Part shown: positions 25,749-34,065 of the stretch, one piece after another
Position numbering within the stretch: the first letter of the stretch is position 1
Layout of the letters: each line of letters starts with the position of its first letter
Assembly (NCBI GenBank): GCA_900539695.1
Contig: UQDG01000011.1
Coordinates: 1-64,000, forward strand
Source: an uncultured Oscillospiraceae bacterium
GTDB taxonomy: Bacteria > Bacillota > Clostridia > Oscillospirales > Ruminococcaceae
DNA length: 64,000 nt
Reading direction: 5' to 3'
Position numbers and translations under genes: made by a program
Notes under the pieces: generated by a model
What the model was told of the DNA's origin: nothing
What the model saw: the letters and a program-made list of their open reading frames with translations, nothing else
The model's database searches: none

Positions 25749-26867
25749 ATGACCTACGATAAAATCATCCTTGGCGCGGGCCTGTATGGGCTGTATGCGG
25801 CGCAAAAGTGCGGCGCGGCAGGGCAGCGGGTGCTGGTGCTGGAGCGTGACCCCGCGCCCTTTATGCGGGCGACCTACATCAACCAGGCGCGGGTGCATAT
25901 GGGCTACCACTACCCCCGCAGCTACTCCACGGCCATCAAATCTGCCCATTATTTTGAGCGGTTCTGCCGGGATTATGGCTTTTGCCTGCATACCGAGTTT
26001 GACCAGGTCTACGCCACCAGCGCCCATTTTTCCTGGACGAATGCGGCCGAGTTCCGACAGTTCTGCCGCGCGGCGGGCATCCGCTGCGACGATGTGCCGC
26101 CGGAGCGGTACTTTAACCACGGCCTGTGTGACGGCGCGTTTTTGACCACCGAATACACCTACGACGCCCAGGTGCTCAAGCGCTGGTTTTTGGAGCAGCT
26201 GGCCCGGCTGCCCAACGTGGAAGTGGCTTATAGCCACAAGCCCGACCGCATCGAGAAGGCGGGTAATGTTTGGCGCGTGACGGCGGGGGACATTACCGCC
26301 GAAGCGCCCTACCTGCTCAACGCCACCTACGCGGGCGTGAACGATGTGCACGCCATGCTGGGCCTGCCGCCTTTCGGCATTAAGTACGAAAAGTGCGAGA
26401 TCATTTTGTGCACTGTGGACGAAAGCCTGAAGAACACCGGCATCACCGTGATGGACGGGCCGTTCTTCAGCCTGATGCCCTTTGGCCAGACCGGTCTGCA
26501 CAGCCTGACCAGCGTGACCTTTACCCCCCACGAGACCAGCTACGACAGCGTGGCGACCTTCCCCTGCCAGCAGGCGTGCGGCGGGGTGTGCAAGCCGGGC
26601 GACCTGTACAACTGCAATGAGTGCCCGGCCAAGCCCGCCAGTGCCTGGCCCTACATGAGCCAGCTGGCCCGCAAATATTTAAAAGAGGAATATGGCTTTG
26701 CCTACCACAGCAGCCTTTTCAGCATGAAACCGATCTTAAAGGCCAGCGAGGTGGACGACTCCCGCCCCACGGTGGTGCGTGTGATGTGTGACGAGCCGAA
26801 GCTGGTCAGCGTGCTGTCCGGCAAGATCAACACAGTCTATGATTTGGACGAGGTGCTGGAACTGTGA
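25749..26867 (+). CDS. FAD-dependent oxidoreductase (DAO type) with Cys cluster
   Basis: 372 aa. The dinucleotide-binding GAGLYGLYAA lies at the start, followed by ERD at the end of strand 2, as in D-amino-acid-oxidase-like flavoproteins. Unusual is a Cys-rich stretch at about 278-298 (CQQACGGVC then CNEC, six Cys), which could bind a metal or iron-sulfur cluster. Placed between two glycosyltransferase genes, it may oxidise a sugar intermediate. It overlaps the next start by 4 bases (GTGA). The substrate is unknown. Confidence 0.85.
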   Translation: MTYDKIILGAGLYGLYAAQKCGAAGQRVLVLERDPAPFMRATYINQARVHMGYHYPRSYSTAIKSAHYFERFCRDYGFCLHTEFDQVYATSAHFSWTNAAEFRQFCRAAGIRCDDVPPERYFNHGLCDGAFLTTEYTYDAQVLKRWFLEQLARLPNVEVAYSHKPDRIEKAGNVWRVTAGDITAEAPYLLNATYAGVNDVHAMLGLPPFGIKYEKCEIILCTVDESLKNTGITVMDGPFFSLMPFGQTGLHSLTSVTFTPHETSYDSVATFPCQQACGGVCKPGDLYNCNECPAKPASAWPYMSQLARKYLKEEYGFAYHSSLFSMKPILKASEVDDSRPTVVRVMCDEPKLVSVLSGKINTVYDLDEVLEL

Positions 26868-27778
26868 GTAGTATCAACAATAAGGAAAAAAACTTTATCT
26901 CCGCCGTGGTCTACCTCCATAACGACGGGGCCCGCGCGGTAGAGTTCTGCCGCGCGGTGGCGGCGGAGCTGGACAGCCACTTCGCCCAGTATGAACTGGT
27001 AGTGGTGGATGACGCCTGCACCGATGACACCGTGGAGCGCCTGCGCGCCTGGGGCAAAGACCAGGCCGCCCCGCTGACGATTTTGCATATGAGCCTGTAC
27101 CACGGCCTGGAAAACGCCATGAACGCGGGCCTGGATGCCAGTATCGGCGACTATGTGTATGAGTTTGACTCCACCGAGCTGTGCTACCCGGCGGCCATGA
27201 TCTTTGACGCGTACCGCACGGCGCTGCAGGGCAGCGACATCGTTTCGGTCTGCCCTAAGGCGACCCGCAGCGGGCTGTTTTACCGCATTTTCAACGCGAA
27301 TTCCCACAGCAATTACCAGCTGCGCACCGATGCGTTCCGGCTGGTCACCCGGCGGGCCATCAACCGCGTACATGCCAGCAGCGCCCACCTGCCCTACCGC
27401 AAGGCGGCCTATGCGGCCTGCGGCTTAAAAATGACCGACCTGGAATTTGACGGCAGGGTGGGGGCCGGTGCGCCCCACCGCTTCAACCTGGCCATCGACA
27501 GCCTGGCACTGTACACCGATGCCGGGTTCAAGGCCAGCGTGGGCATTACCCTGTTTATGCTGGCACTGGCATTGGCGGAACTGGTGTATACGCTGGTCAT
27601 CTTCGCCACAGGCCACCCGGTGGCGGGCTGGACTACCACCATGTTTGTGATTACCGTGGGCTTTGCCGGGCTGTTTGCCGTGCTGGCCATCGTGGTCAAG
27701 TACCTCTCGCTGCTGTTGGAATTGACGTTCAAACAGCAAAAATACCTCGTGGAAAGCATCGAGAAGCTGCAAAAGTAA
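26864..27778 (+). CDS. Membrane-anchored glycosyltransferase family 2 (GtrB-like)
   Basis: 304 aa from a GTG start overlapping the previous stop. An N-terminal GT-A domain (VVVDDACTDDT at about 44-54; EFDS as acidic motif near 103) is followed by two C-terminal membrane helices (about 225-245 and 255-278), the layout of GtrB / polyprenyl-phosphate glucosyltransferases. It would make an undecaprenyl-phosphate sugar at the inner face of the membrane. A GtrA-type flippase-like gene exists at 36241, and the GT-C genes next door could use the product. Confidence 0.9.
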   Translation: MSSINNKEKNFISAVVYLHNDGARAVEFCRAVAAELDSHFAQYELVVVDDACTDDTVERLRAWGKDQAAPLTILHMSLYHGLENAMNAGLDASIGDYVYEFDSTELCYPAAMIFDAYRTALQGSDIVSVCPKATRSGLFYRIFNANSHSNYQLRTDAFRLVTRRAINRVHASSAHLPYRKAAYAACGLKMTDLEFDGRVGAGAPHRFNLAIDSLALYTDAGFKASVGITLFMLALALAELVYTLVIFATGHPVAGWTTTMFVITVGFAGLFAVLAIVVKYLSLLLELTFKQQKYLVESIEKLQK

Positions 27779-27790
27779 ATGGGAGCATCT

Positions 27791-29509
27791 ATGCAGGCAT
27801 TGCAGAAAAAACAGAAAACCTGGGCCTTGCTGTTGCTGGGGGCCTTGTTGGGACTGGCGGCGTTTTTGTGTTTGTACGGCACCGCGCCGGTGGACCCCGC
27901 CAACGATGCCTGGATCTGGTACGGCTACGACGAGACCGACATCCACCAGCATTACGCCGGGTGGCTGGGGTTCCGCAACAGCAGCTGGCAGTTCCCGCTG
28001 GCCCAGGCCGATGCCCTGGCCTACCCGGCGAGGACGGGCGTAAACATCTCCTTTACCGATTCGCTGCCCTGGGTGTCGGTGCTGTTTAAGCTGCTGGCCC
28101 CGGTGCTGCCAGTGCAGTTCCAGTGGTTCGGGCTGTATGAGCTGGCCGCCTTTATTTTGCAGGGCATGGCCGCGGCGCTGGTGCTGGGGCTGTTCCTGTA
28201 CGATCTGCTGCCGCTTGCGGCGGGCACGGCGCTGTTTGCGTTTTCGCCCATCATGATCGAGCGGGCGTTCCGCCATGTGGCGCTTTCCTCCCATTACATT
28301 GTGCTGTTTGCGCTGTATGCCTACCTGCGCGGCCGGCGGGAGCAACGCTGCTTTATGCCGGTGTTCTGGCTGCTGGCGGCACTGGGCGTGGGCATTACGC
28401 CCTACTTTTTGCCGATGGCGGCCATCTTTGCGTTGCTGTTGGCGGTGGAAAACGCCCTGCACACCCGCAAACTGCTGGCCCCCTGCGGGCTGTTTTTGGG
28501 CACCTGCGCGGCCGGATATGCGGCGGGCGTGGTGCTGGGTTCGCTGAACAACGGCTACTCCGCCAGCCGGGAAAATTACGGCGTGTTCTCCTTCAATTTA
28601 AACGCGCTGTTCAACCCCAGCTCCGTGGGCGGGTACACCTGGTCCCGGATTCTGCCTGCCAGGCCGCAGCTGTACGGGCAGTATGACGGCTTCAATTATC
28701 TGGGCTTTGGCATGCTGGCATTGCTGGGCGTGCTGTGCGCGGCGGCAGTGGTGTTGGCTGTGCACAGCAAGGCAGGCCGCGCCGCGCTGGCGGGGCTGCT
28801 GCGCCGCAATCTTGTACTTATTTTGGGCATGGCGTTTATGACGCTGTTCGCCATTACCAATGTCGTCTGCTTTGACGATGTGGAACTGCTGAACATCCCC
28901 CTGCCGGAGGGGCTGGTGAAACTCTGCGGCATCTTCCGCGCCAGCGGGCGGATGTTCTACCCTGTGTACTACGTGCTGATGACCGCTTGCATCGTGGGGC
29001 TGGCGCGGCTGCTGCGCCGTGTGGGCAAGGCTGCGCTGTATCCGGCGGTGCTGGTGCTGGTGGCGGCTGTGCAGCTGTTTGACCTGAGTGCTATGATCGC
29101 TGAAAAGCACGCTGCTATGGCAGAAACCGCCGCCAAGCCGCAGCCCTACCCGCAAGAGCTGGTGGACTGCCGCGATAACTACGGCACGCTGATGCTGGCG
29201 GATGACATCATCCACGCCCGCAACGTCATCTGCGCGGCATGGCATCCCGGCATGGTCACCAACGGGTACGATGTGAACACCTACACCGGCGCGTGGAACG
29301 TGACCATCGACTGGACGGCCCAAACCAGCGCCGCCGTGGACAGCGGCACGCTGGACCCGGACACCCTGTATGTGACCGGCGACGCCGACCGCTTTGCCAG
29401 CTGGCAGGCACGGTACGGCGACAAGGCCGACTATATCACCTGGGATATTGCCGCCACCGGCATCTACGACCGGCGGGACGAATACTACTTTATGGCACCA
29501 AAACAATAA
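27791..29509 (+). CDS. GT-C-like membrane protein (DUF6311-like)
   Basis: 572 aa, about ten to twelve membrane helices and a soluble C-terminal part. The first outer loop DETDIHQHYAGWLGFRNSSW has the acid pair and the YAGW-FR pattern I recall from DUF6311, a GT-C-like family; not checked by search. An ATG 12 bases earlier is in frame, but GGGAG overlaps it, so the ATG at 27791 is the better start. Likely role: sugar transfer from a polyprenyl-phosphate donor outside the cell. It sits 12 bases after the GtrB-like gene. Confidence 0.78.
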   Translation: MQALQKKQKTWALLLLGALLGLAAFLCLYGTAPVDPANDAWIWYGYDETDIHQHYAGWLGFRNSSWQFPLAQADALAYPARTGVNISFTDSLPWVSVLFKLLAPVLPVQFQWFGLYELAAFILQGMAAALVLGLFLYDLLPLAAGTALFAFSPIMIERAFRHVALSSHYIVLFALYAYLRGRREQRCFMPVFWLLAALGVGITPYFLPMAAIFALLLAVENALHTRKLLAPCGLFLGTCAAGYAAGVVLGSLNNGYSASRENYGVFSFNLNALFNPSSVGGYTWSRILPARPQLYGQYDGFNYLGFGMLALLGVLCAAAVVLAVHSKAGRAALAGLLRRNLVLILGMAFMTLFAITNVVCFDDVELLNIPLPEGLVKLCGIFRASGRMFYPVYYVLMTACIVGLARLLRRVGKAALYPAVLVLVAAVQLFDLSAMIAEKHAAMAETAAKPQPYPQELVDCRDNYGTLMLADDIIHARNVICAAWHPGMVTNGYDVNTYTGAWNVTIDWTAQTSAAVDSGTLDPDTLYVTGDADRFASWQARYGDKADYITWDIAATGIYDRRDEYYFMAPKQ

Positions 29510-29530
29510 CGAACCATCGAGGTAAAATGT

Positions 29531-31231
29531 ATGAAGTATCCCCGCCTGCAACTGAACAAGCGTGCTTTCTGGTGCGGCGTGGCCGTGCTGGTTTTGCTGC
29601 GCTGCGGCCTGACCAGCTTCCAGCAGGCGTATACCTGGGTGGGCGGCGCACCGTTGGATGACGAGCTGATGTTCCGCGCGGCGCAGGCCATCACGGCGGG
29701 GGAGTGGCTGGGGGCTTACGATTATCTGACCCTCTCCAAGGCCATGTTCTTCCCGGTATGGCTGGCGCTGCTGCATGTGCTGCACCTGCCATATCTGGTC
29801 AGCGGGGCAGCACTGTGGTGCGCAGCTTCGCTGCTGGCGGCCTTTGCCTTTGCGCCGCTGTGGCGTAACGCCGAGCCGGGCTGCGGCCGCGTGCTGACGC
29901 TGGGGCTGTTTGGGGCGCTGGCGTTTTTGCCCTCCGGTTGGGCGGCCTACACGCTGCGCGTTTACCGGGACAACATCTTCCCGGCACTGTGCCTCGTTTT
30001 CTTTGCGGGCATGGCGGGCATGGCCCTGCGGGCCGTGTTTTACACTGCGAGACAAAAGCCGCTGTGGCCCTGGCTGCTGGCGGCGGGCGTGGGGCTGGCT
30101 TGTGCCTATCTCGACCGCGAGGACGCGGGGATGTTCCTGCTGCCCTTTGCCGGGGCGGCGACCATCATCGTGCTGGTGGTGCTGGTTGGCAAGCGCCGGT
30201 GGCTCTGCTGCGCGGCGCAGGCTATCCCGTATGCCGTGCTGGCGGCGGGGGTGCTGACCTTCTGCGGGCTGAATTACAGCCACTACGGCGTGTTTGCCCT
30301 GTCGGATTTTTCCGAAGGCTCCTTTGCTGCCGCCATGGGCGCGATGATGCGGGTGGATACCGACAGCGACGCGCCCTACTTGTCGGTGCCTGCCGATGCC
30401 CGCGCCAAAATTTACGAAGCCGTGCCCGAGCTGGAACCCCTGGCCTACTGGCTGGAGGAGGACGCCCAGATGGAGAACGACTTCCGCGACCCCGGCCTGA
30501 ACGACTACCGCGCGGGCAGCTTCTATTGGGCTATCCGCCGCGCCGCCCAGTTTGAGGGCATCTACGACAGCGCCCAGACCGCCGATGCTTACTGGCAGAA
30601 CGTGGCCGATAAGATCAACGCCGCCTGTGACGCGGGCACCCTGCCCAGCCGCACCGGCAAGCGGGTTGCCACCAGCCAGCCCATCAAGGCCGAGTACGTG
30701 GGCGCGACCCTGGCCGAGACCTGGAAGGGCTTTTGGCATGTGCTGGGCTTTAAGGATTGCCAGCCCTATGAAAACCTACGGTCCATCGGCACCACCGATG
30801 ATATTGCCGCCTGGTCCGGCTACCTGCACTGCGGTTTCAATAATGCCGCCGTGGCGGGGGAGGATACCCCCTATTACAGCCCCTACCAGAAGGCTGTGTT
30901 TGCAGTGATGCAGGCATGGACCGCCGTGTACAGCGTGGTGCTGACGGTCTGCGTGCTGTGCGCGGTGCTGTTCCGGTTGATACATCTTTTTACGAATCTG
31001 CGAAAAAAACACACGGCCGAAACCGTGGTTCCGTGGCTGCTGCTGTTCGGCATCTTCGGCATTGCACTGCTGCGCTGTGCTATGATCGCCTTTGTGGAGG
31101 TGTCCAGTTTCGGCATCGGCACCAGCACGATGTATCTGGCTACCGTGCCCCCGCTGCTGGCGGTGTACGCGTTTACCGGGCTGTTTTTGTACGGATGGCC
31201 CATTGGGAAAAAGAGAAAGGATAACGCATGA
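29531..31231 (+). CDS. GT-C-like polytopic membrane protein, hypothetical
   Basis: 566 aa. About ten membrane helices with an acidic first outer loop (GGAPLDDELMFRAAQAI), consistent with the GT-C glycosyltransferase layout, and a large outer domain at about 270-430 between helices. No family recognised with confidence. It lies 21 bases after the DUF6311-like gene and overlaps the flavoprotein gene by 4 bases (ATGA), so it belongs to the same operon. Confidence 0.72.
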   Translation: MKYPRLQLNKRAFWCGVAVLVLLRCGLTSFQQAYTWVGGAPLDDELMFRAAQAITAGEWLGAYDYLTLSKAMFFPVWLALLHVLHLPYLVSGAALWCAASLLAAFAFAPLWRNAEPGCGRVLTLGLFGALAFLPSGWAAYTLRVYRDNIFPALCLVFFAGMAGMALRAVFYTARQKPLWPWLLAAGVGLACAYLDREDAGMFLLPFAGAATIIVLVVLVGKRRWLCCAAQAIPYAVLAAGVLTFCGLNYSHYGVFALSDFSEGSFAAAMGAMMRVDTDSDAPYLSVPADARAKIYEAVPELEPLAYWLEEDAQMENDFRDPGLNDYRAGSFYWAIRRAAQFEGIYDSAQTADAYWQNVADKINAACDAGTLPSRTGKRVATSQPIKAEYVGATLAETWKGFWHVLGFKDCQPYENLRSIGTTDDIAAWSGYLHCGFNNAAVAGEDTPYYSPYQKAVFAVMQAWTAVYSVVLTVCVLCAVLFRLIHLFTNLRKKHTAETVVPWLLLFGIFGIALLRCAMIAFVEVSSFGIGTSTMYLATVPPLLAVYAFTGLFLYGWPIGKKRKDNA

Positions 31232-32445
31232 CGGATCTATTGGTCATCGGCGGCGGCGCCGCAGGCCTGATGGCGGCGGGCGCGGCCTGCGCCAAGGGCC
31301 TGACAGTGACGGTGCTGGAGCACAACCCCAAAGGCCCGGGGCAGAAGCTGCTCATTACCGGCAAGGGCCGCTGCAACGTCACCAGCGACAGCGACGTGCG
31401 GGAGTTTTTGCCCTACGTGCGGCATAACGGGCGGTTTTTGTATTCCAGCCTGTACGCCTTCCCGCCGGCCTCGGCCATGCAGCTGTTTGAGGAACTGGGC
31501 GTGCCGCTGAAGACCGAGCGCGGCCGCCGGGTCTTTCCCCAAAGCGACCGCGCCGCCGATGTGCTGGCGGCCCTGCGGGACTATGCCCGGGATGCAGAAT
31601 TTGTGCGCGGCAGCGCTAAAAAGCTGCTGTTAGAGGACGGCGTCTGCAAGGGCGCTGTCACCGACCGGGGCGAGACACTGCGGGCAGAGAACACCCTCAT
31701 CGCCACCGGCGGCATCAGCTACCCGGCCACCGGCAGCGACGGTAGCGGCTACAAGCTGGCGCGGCAGGCGGGGCATACCATCGTGACGCCGCAGCCCAGT
31801 TTGTGCAGCCTCATCAGCCCGGACCCGGCCTGCCGCCGCATGATGGGTCTGGCCCTGCGCAACGTGCGGCTGACCCTGCTGTGCGACGGCAAGGAGCTGT
31901 TCACCGAGCAGGGCGAAGCGCTGTTTACCCATTTTGGCCTGTCCGGGCCGCTGGTGCTCTCGGCCAGTACCTATATTGAGGATATAGCGAAGCACCGTTA
32001 TATCTGCGAGTTTGACTTAAAGCCCGCGCTGGATGAAAAGACGCTGTACGACCGCCTGACCCGCGATTTTGCCGAGCAGGGCGCCCACAGCGTCCAGGGC
32101 GCGCTAGCCAAACTGCTGCCCAACTCGATGCGGCCGGTGGCGGTGGAAAAGTGGGGCGTCGACCCCGCGACCCGCGCCGCGCAAATTACAAAGGAGCAGA
32201 AGCAGGCGCTGGTGCAGCTGTGCAAGCACTGGCAGGTGCCGGTCACGGCCCTGGGCGACAAGGAGCACGCCGTGGTCACCGCCGGCGGCGTGGACGTGAA
32301 GGAAGTGGCCCCCAAGACCATGGCCAGCAAGCTGTGCAGTGGGCTGTACTTTGCCGGCGAGGTGCTGGACGTGGACGCCCGCACCGGCGGGTACAATTTG
32401 CAGATCGCCTGGTCCACCGCGCAGGCAGCGGTAAGGGCGATGTGA
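31228..32445 (+). CDS. HI0933/BaiN-family flavoprotein
   Basis: 405 aa. The FAD-binding GGGAAGLMAAGAA opens the chain, then GPGQKLLITGKGRCNVT, the family signature for the HI0933 / aminoacetone-oxidase-like group, and the late GGVDVKEV plus GLYFAGEVLDVDARTGGYNLQ. Family members are cytoplasmic flavoproteins of mostly unknown role; one, BaiN, was linked to bile acid reduction, which is not enough to assign it here. It closes the operon that starts at 23204. It may simply ride along as a housekeeping gene. Confidence 0.9.
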   Translation: MTDLLVIGGGAAGLMAAGAACAKGLTVTVLEHNPKGPGQKLLITGKGRCNVTSDSDVREFLPYVRHNGRFLYSSLYAFPPASAMQLFEELGVPLKTERGRRVFPQSDRAADVLAALRDYARDAEFVRGSAKKLLLEDGVCKGAVTDRGETLRAENTLIATGGISYPATGSDGSGYKLARQAGHTIVTPQPSLCSLISPDPACRRMMGLALRNVRLTLLCDGKELFTEQGEALFTHFGLSGPLVLSASTYIEDIAKHRYICEFDLKPALDEKTLYDRLTRDFAEQGAHSVQGALAKLLPNSMRPVAVEKWGVDPATRAAQITKEQKQALVQLCKHWQVPVTALGDKEHAVVTAGGVDVKEVAPKTMASKLCSGLYFAGEVLDVDARTGGYNLQIAWSTAQAAVRAM

Positions 32446-32447
32446 GG

Positions 32448-32529
32448 TGCGGGGCGTCGAGGACGCCGCCCCCTACAAATTGCCCTGAGGTGGATGCAGG
32501 GGGCGATGCAAGCATCGCCCCCCTGCATA
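32448..32529. repeat. Dispersed inverted-repeat element, family D, copy 2
   Basis: Two stem-loops in a row: GGGGCGTC/GGACGCC-GCCCC (32451-32473), then an almost perfect hairpin at 32494-32527 (ATGCAGGGGGCGATGC and its complement). It lies between the flavoprotein gene and cmk and might also act as a terminator. Confidence 0.65.
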
Positions 32530-32571
32530 GGACGGTTGATAAAAAGATTTTATTTATAAAAGGTGATAAAA

Positions 32572-33234
32572 ATGATCTCTGTAGCAATTGATGGGCCCTC
32601 CGGGGCCGGAAAATCAAGCCTGGCGAAACGGCTGGCGAAAGATCTCGGCTACGTCTATGTGGATACCGGCGCTATGTACCGTTCCATCGGCCTGTACGCC
32701 GTGCGCGCCGGGGTCGACCCCAAGGACGAAGCCGCTGTAACGGCGCTGCTGCCCCAAATCAAGCTGGCCATCCGCCTGGTGGATGGCGCCCAGCACATCT
32801 ACCTCAACGGCGAGGACGTCAGCGACGCCATCCGCGCCGAGAACATCGGCATGGCGGCCTCCGCTGTGTCGGCCCATCCGCCGGTGCGCGCCTTTCTGCT
32901 GGACACCCAGCGCGGACTGGCTGCGGACCAGAACATCCTGATGGATGGCCGGGACATCGGCACCGTGGTGCTGCCCAACGCTACCGTGAAAATTTTCCTC
33001 ACCGCCAGCGCCGAGGCCCGCGCCGAGCGCCGCCGCAAGGAACTGGAAGAAAAAGGCCAGCCTGCCGACTTCGCCACCGTGCTGGCCGACATCCGGCAGC
33101 GCGACTACCAGGATACCCACCGGGCCATCGCTCCGCTGAAGCAGGCCGACGATGCCATCCTGGTGGACACCAGCGACATCGGCTTTGACGAAAGCTTCGA
33201 GCTGCTCAAGCGCACGATTCTTGCACATATTTAA
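32572..33234 (+). CDS. cmk: (d)CMP kinase
   Basis: 220 aa. Phosphorylates CMP and dCMP. The P-loop DGPSGAGKSS is at the N-terminus, DTGAMYR is the CMP-site signature, and MDGRDIGTVV and RRKEL motifs follow. A GTG three codons upstream overlaps the AAGGTGAT ribosome binding site, so the ATG at 32572 is chosen. The cmk-plsC-ispH-S1 order with 12 and 21 base gaps is a common clostridial operon. Confidence 0.97.
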   Translation: MISVAIDGPSGAGKSSLAKRLAKDLGYVYVDTGAMYRSIGLYAVRAGVDPKDEAAVTALLPQIKLAIRLVDGAQHIYLNGEDVSDAIRAENIGMAASAVSAHPPVRAFLLDTQRGLAADQNILMDGRDIGTVVLPNATVKIFLTASAEARAERRRKELEEKGQPADFATVLADIRQRDYQDTHRAIAPLKQADDAILVDTSDIGFDESFELLKRTILAHI

Positions 33235-33246
33235 GGGGGACGCGCT

Positions 33247-34044
33247 ATGCTGTTGTATTGGATCCTGCTGCCCATCGTCTGGGTGCTGGCGCACATCGTG
33301 TTCCGCATCCAGGTCATCGGCCGCGAAAACCTGAAAGCCGTCCGGGATGGCCGTGCCTACGTCATTGCGCCCAACCATATCGCCAACCTGGACCCTGTGC
33401 TCATCGCCATTACGATTTTTGACTGGAAGCGCCTGCGCATCCTGGCCAAAGAGGAACTGTTCAAAAATCCGTTGGCTGGGTGGTTCCTGCGCTGCATGGG
33501 CGCGGTGTCCATCGAGCGCGGCAAGGGCGACACCGTCACGCTGGAAAAAATTACGAACGAGTGCAAAAACGGCACCGGTGTCATGATCTTCCCCGAGGGC
33601 ACCCGTACCAAGACCGGTAAATTGGGCATGATCAAGAGCGGCGCGTTCGTCATTGCTGCCGCAGCCGGGGCCGATATGCTGCCGGTGCGCATCATCTACG
33701 GCACCAAAGACGGGCGGCTGCATCTCTTCTGCAAGGTGCGCATCGTCTTTGGCGAGGCTATCCCCGCCGCTGACCTGCAGATCAAGGACCAGAGCCACAA
33801 GATCGCCGAACTGCGCCGCATGAAGAACCGCCTGAAGGACGAGCTGGAGGCCCTGCTGAAAGCCAACGCTTTTGACGTGCAGGCAGCCGAGACTGTTGAG
33901 GCCGACGACCCCGCCCCCAAGGCTGCCGAAAAGGCGAAGCCTGCCGGGGAGCCAAAGCCCGCCGCACAGCCCGCCGAGGCAGCACAGCCCGCCGAAAAGC
34001 CCGCACTGCCCGAAGCAGCAGAGGGAGAGACCCAGGGCGCATAA
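33247..34044 (+). CDS. plsC: 1-acyl-glycerol-3-phosphate acyltransferase
   Basis: 265 aa. One N-terminal membrane helix, then the acyltransferase box NHIANLDP (HxxxxD) and the FPEGTRT motif. Makes phosphatidic acid from lysophosphatidic acid and an acyl donor at the inner membrane. The last 55 residues are an Ala/Pro/Glu/Lys-rich, probably disordered tail (AEKAKPAGEPKPAAQPAEAA), not part of the catalytic domain. In the middle of the cmk operon. Confidence 0.93.
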   Translation: MLLYWILLPIVWVLAHIVFRIQVIGRENLKAVRDGRAYVIAPNHIANLDPVLIAITIFDWKRLRILAKEELFKNPLAGWFLRCMGAVSIERGKGDTVTLEKITNECKNGTGVMIFPEGTRTKTGKLGMIKSGAFVIAAAAGADMLPVRIIYGTKDGRLHLFCKVRIVFGEAIPAADLQIKDQSHKIAELRRMKNRLKDELEALLKANAFDVQAAETVEADDPAPKAAEKAKPAGEPKPAAQPAEAAQPAEKPALPEAAEGETQGA

Positions 34045-34065
34045 CCTGAAAAACGAGGTATAACG

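Noticed and set aside
28598-30739. A 713-codon minus-strand frame opposite two membrane protein genes
   Set aside because: The translation is rich in Gln, His and Arg, as expected from reading the complement of hydrophobic codons.
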